From: Papaver somniferum
Taxonomy: Eukaryota; Streptophyta; Magnoliopsida; Ranunculales; Papaveraceae
Direction of reading: 5' to 3'
Assembly: GCF_003573695.1 (NCBI RefSeq)
Contig: NC_039363.1
Coordinates: 128,695,302 to 128,759,301 of the forward strand
Length of the DNA stretch: 64,000 nucleotides
Shown: positions 57,007-64,000 of the stretch, one piece after another
Layout of the letters: each line of letters opens with the position of its first letter
Position numbering within the stretch: position 1 is the first letter of the stretch
Notes under the pieces: model-generated
What the model was told of the DNA's origin: nothing
What the model saw: only the letters and a program-made list of their open reading frames with translations
Database searches by the model: none
Translations under genes and position numbers: made by a program

Positions 57007-58672
57007 TGATAGACACATTTCTGTGTCTGATTTGTCCTCGATGTCTGTGTTGTTAGAACTCGATTTTTGTACTAATATTGTGTTTTTATGTATTTTTAGG
57101 TATTTTTGGAAATAAATATTTTTGGAAAAATCAGCTCGAAAAATTGTCTAAAGCACCAGGAGGAACGTGTTATTCAGACTCTCACTTTTGGATAAGGGGC
57201 ACCTCAATTTATAAGGGGCACCTCAGTTGGACACCTACTATTTACACTCCACAGACGGATAGGGGGCTACCTTCTTCTTCCACATTTAAACAACAGAATT
57301 TAGCGGGAAATTTGGCAGCGGAAGAACAATATTAGGGTTTGCGATTTGACCTTGTTTCAATGAGATTAAAGGGTTGTAATCAAATGGGTTTAATCCTTTG
57401 GGCCAGACAGGCGTGTTATGGGTGTTTAGTTGGATCAGATTTGGCTGGATACTCCGTTCGAAGTGAAACAGGGAGAGTTAACCAAGTCACTTGCGATTTC
57501 TTCTGGCACTGATTCAAACGAGATTCCATTGGATTTTTCTCTTAGTTTGGATATATACCAGCCTGTTACATCACAACAGGATTGGTAAGTACTTTGAATT
57601 CGATCACAGGGGAAGATTTCATGTAATCTCGACTAAACAGGGCAAGCACATTCTCGGGAAACTTCTGGGATATTTTGAGAAGGTCTGTGTGTATTTTCAG
57701 CGTGCTAAATCTCTTATAGAGGGTGTATGATGCTGTTGGGAGTGTACACAGTACATGAAGACGCGTATAGGAGCTGCAAAAGGAAATTATTCCCGTGACA
57801 GGAAGAAGAGAATAAACGGAGTTAATGAAGATTATATGGAGTTATTACAACGATTTTTAGGCCCTATGTAGTATATAAAGAGTGTTCGGTGGTCATAGAA
57901 CGGGAACGGAGAGTTTGGGAAGGATTTGGAACATCACAGAGGCGAAACACGATCACCAGAGAAACCTGCTGCTGCTGCTTCCATTGAAGAACACGGAGAA
58001 CATTGACCCACAGAAGCAGTCGTTTTTGCTACAGTATTTGCGACTGTTCAGCGACTGTCTTAGAGCTACAGTAACAGTGACACATCCTCTGTATCGTTAT
58101 TTGGTTTGCAACAATTATAAGCGTTACAAACCCGGTTTTGAATTATTTCTCCCTTTTCATTATTCGTAAACACCATCTGAGCAATGAAATCAACTTTTGA
58201 GCGTGTTTCTAACATGATAATGAGCTAAATCTCCCACAACCAAGGCAATGAGGAAGCTATTTACGCATGAATAATTGGTAACTATTTTATTTTCTCTAAT
58301 TTATAATTCACTCAATCACTGCGTTTGTAGAGTTTTAAATTGTTTGCATAATTTTCTTAATTAGTTGTGATTCAATCTGATAGGTTATACTTTGTTTAGT
58401 CAATTGATAATATATGCTTAGGGAATACAATTTATATTTCAAAATTTTCTTGATTATTTGTGAATTAAGAAATAAGGGATTTAAAAGATAATTAGAGTTT
58501 TGGATTATTTGCCATAATTTATTCATGTGTGATAGTGGAATCAGTGTCTCTGTTATTCCTAATAATATTGAATTAAGTTTTGTTTGTTTTTAAATTTCAT
58601 TAAATCTAAAATCTTTTGCTTTCACAAGTCTCAACGAACCTATTACTACTACAACAACTTGAAATCCCATCA
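57007..58672 (+). repeat. 3' LTR (1666 bp) of the Athila element
   Basis: It opens TGATAGACACATTT and ends AAATCCCATCA, then the target duplication. TATA box GTATATAAAG lies near 57870. Compared with the 5' LTR it has a 16-bp duplication near 57105 (TATTTTTGGAAATAAA), TTCCACATTTAAACAACAGA near 57279 where the 5' copy has other sequence, and scattered single-base changes. A 95-aa frame at 57882-58169 is LTR sequence only. Confidence 0.85.
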
Positions 58673-58677
58673 TCACC

Positions 58678-59545
58678 GGCACATACATACTTGAACACTA
58701 TCTTTGTTGGGTTGGACACAGTAGTATCTTGGTTTCATTCTGTCACATAGTATTTATACAACAATTAGAGAAGAGTAAAATTAAAATTTACATTTCTTGA
58801 TGCCAAAAACAATCCAAGGGGTAAAGACCTTTACTTGTGCAGCTATATCTGGTTTGAGCTGGAGTGGAAACAAAAAATCAATTTTATTAGAGCAAACAGA
58901 ATCGACAATTTAACAAAAGAAAATATAGTATCAATAATGACAAAAGGGAAGAATTCTTATTACCAGAAAGCTCTACTACCCAAACTCAGGGTTTTACCCT
59001 CCACGAAACCAGTCCATGGAACCATTGGAGTGTTAACATTCCTGAACACCTGCAATACAGAACACCATATGATTAGAAAAACCCACTAATAGTTATAAAC
59101 ATTGCATTAGAGAGTTAAAAAGCTGCAAAATCTAGCACTATTGAAACATGTACGAAAGGCAAACAGAACACCAAATTGATTTAAGCTAGATTAGGCATGA
59201 ACTCATCTCACTAGATAAAACCCTAAAACCACAAATCATGCCCAATTTCGACTAACATTTCATAACAATATCAACTCACTGAAACCTCTATGCCTACTGT
59301 AGGAAAATTGAGTAACCCTAAGAACAAGAATTTGAAACCAATAGATGCGGAGAATTTATTAAAATTTTCCAAATTGTAAAGAACAAAACAACCACAGGAT
59401 CATGTTACAAATCAAGAAAAGGGCAGTATTTGAAAGTTTGAAAGAAACCCAAGATAGGTAGAGTACTTACAGTTTCATAAGAAAAAAGACGAGTTGAAAT
59501 CTGACTACGAGGAGTAAGAGCTCTAACTAGTACTGAAATCGCCAT
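58678..59545 (-). pseudogene. 5' exons of the HSP70-derived gene, copy 1 (mitochondrial presequence)
   Basis: Exon 1 (59545-59471) codes MAISVLVRALTPRSQISTRL and FSYET: Arg/Ser/Thr/Leu-rich with no acids before the last residues, a typical mitochondrial targeting sequence. Exon 2 (59049-58964) codes VFRNVNTPMVPWTGFVEGKT. Exon 3 (58858-58835) is the homologue of SSKPIGNNITAE in copy 2 but has lost one A, shifting the frame. Exon 4 starts at 58727 with DTTVSNPTKIVFKY, matching HSP70 NPTNTVF, and is cut after 50 bp by the Athila element. Splice sites match those of copy 2 in position and phase. Promoter signals were not identified with certainty. Confidence 0.7.
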
Positions 59546-59819
59546 TGATCCAGTAATTTTTGTAGGGTATTAAGAAAGGGTGAAGATCGAGGCTTTAGAA
59601 AGAGAAGGTTTACAACAATGAGGGTTTAAGATTTAAAAGAGGGTTTTGAAAAAATGCTATGTTTGAAAATTGAAAAACAAAAAGGACACTGTAGGTTCAG
59701 AGCTACAGACGAGAAAAAAAAGAGAAAAAACGGAGAGAAAAATTCTGACAGTTGGGAAAAGCAGAGAGCAGTGGGTATCAAAAATAGAAATTTTAATACA
59801 CCCGTATTTTTATTAAAGG

Positions 59820-60101
59820 TGATGAAAATCAAGATATAGAGTGAGAGCAGAGAGGAAGAATACGCGAAAACAACATAGAGTCCATATTGTGTTTATTGAT
59901 TTTCACACTTTTCATTAAAATGTTGCCTTTATAGGCTACAAAACACTACTGGCTTAACTCCACTAAAAAATGTTGGAGTCTTGCAACAATAGAAGAAACG
60001 TTAGATGTATCAAACAACAAATATAAAGAACCGTATCAAACAACTCTACCACGAACAAATTGATGAGGCAGAATCACAGGTTCAACAAGTTGTCCTTAAC
60101 A
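59820..60101 (-). repeat. Short LTR-like repeat with TATA box
   Basis: On the minus strand it would open TGTTAAGGACAACTTG (60101) and close GATTTTCATCA (59820). It has GCCTATAAAGGCAAC near 59935 as a TATA box and a U5-like CTCTCTGCTCTCACTC near 59850. About 280 bp is short, as in TRIM or small copia LTRs. No primer site, partner LTR or target duplication was found. Confidence 0.35.
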
Positions 60102-60103
60102 CA

Positions 60104-60700
60104 TTAGTTAGCGGGTATACTCTAAAGTAATGCTAAATCCCAACGTGCGAAGATGTGTCCAGGATAAGACTGCCCGATATAACTTGTATTAGCACAATAC
60201 AAGTTACCCACTCTTAAACTCAACAACGGGGATGGAAGTAAAACGCCGCACGAAAATAAAAGCAAGAAGATGAAGAAAAGACCTAGAGATGGTCGCTGCT
60301 TGTGTGTTTTGAAAAGAGATTTTCGAGTTGTATTTATAGGAAAATTAACTTGCAAATCAAGTTAGGTTTAGGTTTTTTCTTATAAAACGAGTTTTGTTTC
60401 TTGTAAAACAATTAAACACAAAAAAGGAATTTTTCCATAAATAAAACTCTTAAATAAATTATTTATCAAGTTAAAACTTGCAAAAAATAATTTCAAATAG
60501 ACACGGACTTGGTGCTTGGTACATGCGCATGGGCATGGGTGGAAACATGTATTTTTTGGTCCACCCGCTCCACCTACATTGTTTTACAACATATCCATGA
60601 GAACGTGGTGATATAGTGGAGCACCTCTTTAGTTTTCCACAATGTGGGATTAAAGGTTCCATTTCATTCACTCAAAAATGAGTGAGTATCCTTAGATCCT
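60104..60700 (-). repeat. Second LTR-like promoter region
   Basis: CCTATAAATACAACTCG at about 60340-60324 (minus strand) is a strong TATA box. A leader with CACACAAGCAGCGACCATC and a CTTCATCTTCTTGC stretch follows. Upstream is TTTAATCCCACATTGTGG near 60650, a motif common in plant LTRs (AATCCCACATTG). The 77-aa frame 60355-60122 has a hydrophobic stretch but starts right at the TATA box and is not supported as a gene. LTR ends were not defined. Confidence 0.3.
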
Positions 60701-61088
60701 TAGGTCATGAGATCAAACCACACCAAGACCAAAAAATCATTTATTAAATAACTCATTTTCTCCAACAAAGGGTCATGCGGAGAAGAATTAAACAATCCTC
60801 CTATGAGAAAATCGTGACAGAAGGTATTAACTTTTAGGAGACACAGTGAAATTAGTTTTACATGATTAAGTCCTAATTGAATTTTAGAAGTATAGAGACA
60901 GACAAGAAGAAAGAAATACCATTTTCTAACTCTCCCTTTTCTTACAAGTTTAGAAAGCATTGTCTTTTTTCAGAGACATATTTACATGGTAATAAAGATA
61001 TACTACAGAAACCAAAATTTTTATCTGATTCACTCAACTGACTGAATGCGCCATATACATTTCTTGCATTGGAAAAACCTAATTCTAC

Positions 61089-61097
<9 letters not shown>

Positions 61098-61126
<29 letters not shown>

Positions 61127-61127
61127 G
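61098..61127. repeat. (TA)n microsatellite
   Basis: About 15 TA units just downstream of the stop codon of the HSP70-derived gene, copy 2. Such runs are length-variable; no function is implied. Confidence 0.9.
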
Positions 61128-61141
61128 ATTGTTTCTTACGT

Positions 61142-62991
61142 TTAAGCCCATTTGATTGTCATTAACCTTTCAGCTTTACCTTGAATACTTGGTATGTTAA
61201 GCTTGATATCAGCCTTGGAGATCGATGCCTTTTCAATTGCTTCCTCGAGCCTTTTCAGAATTAATGGATCCTCTCGAACGTCAAATCCATGAGTTTTCTT
61301 TAACTCTCTCACAATAAATTCCAACAGATTGTCCTCAGAGCCCCTACTAGTTGCTTGTTCCTTGGGTGAGGAAAGAGACGGACAATACGTAGTTCAGAAA
61401 CTAAGCACGAGAAGTTCTTAAAAACAAAACAAAGCCGATGAAAAAATAGTGAAGTTATACCTTAATGCAAAGATCAAAATTTCCTATCTCTAAGCCTGCC
61501 TTAGTAGCTGCATCTTTAGTTGCTTGTCTTTGAGTATAATTGAAGTATGAAGGAACCCTGATCACAGCTCTAGAAAGTGTTCGCCCAAAGGAAGTCTCTG
61601 CATAGTTTTTTAAATTCGTAAAAATGTAGGGACCGATATGACTAATTGAATACAGTTGTCCGGTGTCGTCACTCTTAACCTACGCATCTCCATTACGTGT
61701 CTCAATAATCTTGAAACTGAATCCTGATTCTTCTGGGATGGCAAAATTCTAAACCTTATTTGTGCCCTGACCACATTATAGTCGATTAACAATACAGAAG
61801 GAAGCAAAAATATCAGAACAACATGAAAAGAAGGAAATTTGAAATGATGCTGAAAATTCAACCTGTACCTCTGCGGTTATATTGTTCCCTATGGGTTTTG
61901 AGCTGGAGGGAAAAAAGATAACATTTCGTTAAAAGGGAATAGATATGAATAAGAAATACAAATGTATGTCATCTCTGACCGACCATTACAAAATTGAAAT
62001 AGGAAGCACCTGAACAGTCTCTCTGCCCAACTTGACATCTTTTTACCCGATGGAGAACTCGTCCATGGTGTATTAAGCTTACGGATCAGCTGCATTGACA
62101 AAGTGCGCCATAGTGTCAGCAATACAGTTTTTTACTTTAAAGCCAAAAAGAAACTAAACCATAATACGGCATCAACGTTAGGAGCAATGATTTTATTACT
62201 TACTACCCTGCTATCTAACAGTTGATGTACAGCACTGTATAACCAAAGACCTTGAGGTGCACTTAAATATGGTTTTTTGTTAGTGAAACTGTTGAATTTG
62301 TAGTGTTAACTTTGACGGGTTTCTAACTAAAACAAGGTAAAAACTTTACTCTAATTGCCTCTTACTAGTAGATTATGCAACAATCAAGTTTAGTTTCTTT
62401 GTTTTCTAATTAGGTTGATTCAGAATCTTGAAAATTCTTGCTTTAGGAAATAAATGAAGGGAAATGATATTAGGACAGGGAATTAGATACCGGTTGCGGA
62501 AGGCGCTAAACCTTGTCCATAGGGAGCTGGGGCATATAACCCTACATGTTTATTTATGATTTAATGATTAGTTGTCTCTAGTCTCTTTAAATGGAGAAGG
62601 CAAATCCTTTCAAATGACAATTTCTATTATTGTATATGGTCAGGGTTGATGGTAACCAGAGAATACAATAAACCACTAGCAAGTACTCCCCAAAATTATC
62701 TAACAATCAGAGTAGCACTGAATATTATCAACATTCCAGAAAGCCCTAATACCAATACCCACGAAATTACTTAAATTCAACATTGAAATTTGAAATCCCA
62801 GAATCGCAAAAATACAAAATGAATGTTATCACTAATCAGGATGCATTATCATGAAGAAAATAAAACCAGAAAACTTTTAGAGAAAGAAAACAAAATTGAG
62901 AGATACATACGCTGGGATTGGTAGGAAAAGAGGAAGAACGGAGGACACGACCAGTACGAAGTATTCCGAGCAGGGAAGAAGTAATCGCCAT
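61142..62991 (-). pseudogene. HSP70-derived gene, copy 2: five exons, one internal stop
   Basis: Exons: 62991-62911, 62089-62010, 61902-61869, 61748-61461 and 61360-61142, all with GT..AG borders. Lengths of 81, 80, 34, 288 and 219 nt give exactly 234 codons in one frame, with a single stop, TAG at 61682-61680 (after RNGDA, where HSP70 has Trp). Exon 1 (MAITSSLLGILRTGRVLRSS) looks like a mitochondrial presequence. Exon 4 reads FKIIETRNGDA, then YAETSFGRTLSRAVIRVPSY and FNYTQRQATKDAATKAGLE; exon 5 reads EFIVRELKKTHGFDV and LKRLEEAIEKA. Both phosphate loops (DLGTTNS, DLGGGTF) and the whole substrate-binding domain are absent, so ATP hydrolysis is not expected. A living gene with a mutated Trp codon, or a recent pseudogene, are both possible. 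Confidence 0.75.
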
Positions 62992-63539
62992 TTAAACCCC
63001 CAGAACTATTACTTCTTTAGGGTTTTGAAAACAAGAATTAAATACGTTTTGCAGGCTTGCCTGAGAGGATGTGACAAAAAGACTGAAGAACTAATTGTTC
63101 GACGTTTTTCTTTGTTATTTTCGTGGACTGCAAGTGAAAATTGCTGTTCTACGACTGGGTTGTTCGGTTGGGGACTCTCTTCTGACTAGGGACGGCGTTA
63201 TACGATCATGTACAGCGGCCTCAATGCATGCTGAACGAGACAAACGGGCGAATAAATTTTGGTGTCTTGCCTAAGGCGCCCTTGCCGGGCTTCTTGTTGA
63301 GGCTGGCCGCTGGCATATAACATGAGGCTACAGCCTTTTGATTTTGAGGGCTAACAAAGAAGACAAAATCTGATAGGAAGTAAAGTCAATAACCATAAGA
63401 CAAGGTTAGGTTCGCCCTCAACTTTTTCTCCTTCCCTTGCTCCATTACTTCATCGAAAAAGGCTGGACATCAAGTACACCGCATTGATACTGAGGTAATG
63501 GAAAAGCAGCCAAGTCGGGAGTGTTCATTGCTTCAAGTG
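62992..63539. other. Upstream flank of the HSP70-derived gene, copy 2
   Basis: The DNA just 5' of the gene (63000-63200 on the minus strand) lacks a clear TATA box. GCAGGCTTGCCTGAGAGG near 63051 and CTTGCCGGGCTTCTTG near 63280 are GC-richer than the surroundings. No other gene was recognised. Confidence 0.35.
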
Positions 63540-63804
63540 CAAAAAAAAGGCAGAAGTTGTAGCTTTCTTGCAAGGAGCAAAATGGGCCAAAGAGAAAGGT
63601 TTGGCACATTTCGGGATAGGAGGAGATTGTAAAATAATCGGGGGTTTTATCAAAGGAATGGGGAAAATGATGGACCGGAGGAATCAGATACTAATTAAGG
63701 AAGCAATGAAAATCTTGGCAGACTGCAACAACTTTTTGGGTTTCAAATTTGTTCATAGAACATGCAATTCTGTGGCAAATAAACTGGCGTTGGAGGCAAG
63801 TTAA
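63540..63804 (+). pseudogene. LINE-type RNase H (RVT_3) fragment
   Basis: The frame gives AEVVAFLQGAKWAKEKGLAH, then FGIGGDCKIIGGFIKGMGK and NNFLGFKFVHRTCNSVANKL, ending with ALEAS and a stop. This is the C-terminal half of plant LINE RNase H: the GDCK and N.VAN.LA blocks are normally (E/S)GD and N.VAD.LA, so the last Asp is changed to Asn. The N-terminal half with the first catalytic Asp is not found in frame upstream. Confidence 0.7.
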
Positions 63805-64000
63805 GTAGTTGGAAGGAAGATTTACCTGCATTCCTAAATATGTTTATTAATTTAGATAAGTTAAGTAATCAGGAAGAATGTAGTGGTAGTACCAACGCGT
63901 TGTTGTCTAAAACTCTGAACAAGGCATCTCCTGACTTGATAGCATGACAACAATCTTTTTCCTTTTTGTACTCTGTTTTGATTTGGCTCTTAGTAATGCA

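Larger units (their letters stand above)
47429..58672 (+). mobile_element. Athila-type Ty3/gypsy retrotransposon, complete in structure but defective
   Basis: Order: 5' LTR 47429-49065, primer site 49071, untranslated leader to about 50194, gag 50195-51565, protease 51886-52746, reverse transcriptase/RNase H/integrase 52941-55552, 3' region, polypurine tract and 3' LTR 57007-58672. The TGGCGCC primer site, the gag with LRLFPFSLKDKAKSWLYSL and the FMDDFSVFG reverse transcriptase box mark the Athila group. No envelope-like ORF is present between integrase and the 3' LTR. Stops, frameshifts and a 41-bp duplication disable it. The two LTRs are highly similar, so the insertion is younger than the other elements here. 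Confidence 0.9.
47424..58677. repeat. 5-bp target site duplication TCACC around the Athila element
   Basis: TCACC occurs at 47424-47428 and at 58673-58677, directly outside the two LTRs. One copy belongs to the host exon. When one copy and the element are removed, the minus-strand reading frame of the HSP70-like exon continues without a break through TGTGCCGGTGACGAGCC, coding CAGDE. Confidence 0.9.

Noticed and set aside
57882..58169. 95-aa plus-strand frame
   Set aside because: It is LTR sequence beginning at the putative transcription start; the matching 5' LTR segment does not keep the frame.
60122..60355. 77-aa minus-strand frame with a hydrophobic segment
   Set aside because: It starts upstream of the likely transcription start next to the TATA box, so it would not be in the mRNA.

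Overview
The window is nuclear DNA of a flowering plant, probably a eudicot; the species cannot be fixed from the sequence. It is AT-rich, genes have GT..AG introns, and the repeats are plant families: Ty3/gypsy elements of Tat and Athila type, Ty1/copia elements of Sirevirus type, a plant LINE with RNase H, and plant mobile domain (PMD) genes. No complete, clearly working cellular gene was found. No tRNA, rRNA or CRISPR array was seen.

Layout. 1-4944: right end of a plus-strand Tat-like element: a six-exon antisense gene (1-3472), its promoter, a polypurine tract and a 760-bp 3' LTR with TGTGAA/TTCACA ends. 5088-16765: a second Tat-like element on the minus strand, with a 3.08-kb 5' LTR (13683-16765), a primer binding site, a scrambled gag/protease/integrase, an antisense PMD pseudogene and a shortened 3' LTR (5088-6513). 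16766-23959: remains of two Sirevirus-like copia elements in opposite orientation, with 2.4-kb LTRs. 23960-27230: a minus-strand LINE cut by one of those LTRs; another LINE fragment lies at about 27690-28130. 29520-34330: two candidate non-autonomous DNA elements, one carrying a two-exon fragment of the cytosolic Fe-S assembly gene NAR1, followed by a 374-bp duplication with hairpins and GGT-rich DNA. 35008-42600: three related copia LTRs, the last split by an Athila-type solo LTR with a 5-bp target duplication. 44150-44600: a PMD fragment.

46522-62991 holds the most interesting locus: two copies of a short, apparently mitochondrially targeted HSP70-derived gene on the minus strand. A complete Athila element (47429-58672, target duplication TCACC) sits inside an exon of the first copy; removing it joins the reading frame exactly. 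The second copy (61142-62991) has five exons totalling 234 codons and only one in-frame stop. Both lack the HSP70 phosphate-binding loops. A LINE RNase H fragment closes the window at about 63540-63804.

The elements form nests: Athila in the HSP70-like gene, an Athila solo LTR in a copia LTR, a Sirevirus LTR in a LINE. Gene capture is repeated: PMD and coiled-coil genes in Tat elements, and NAR1 in a DNA-type element. All coordinates and splice sites were read by eye; domain names rest on motif recognition, not on database searches.
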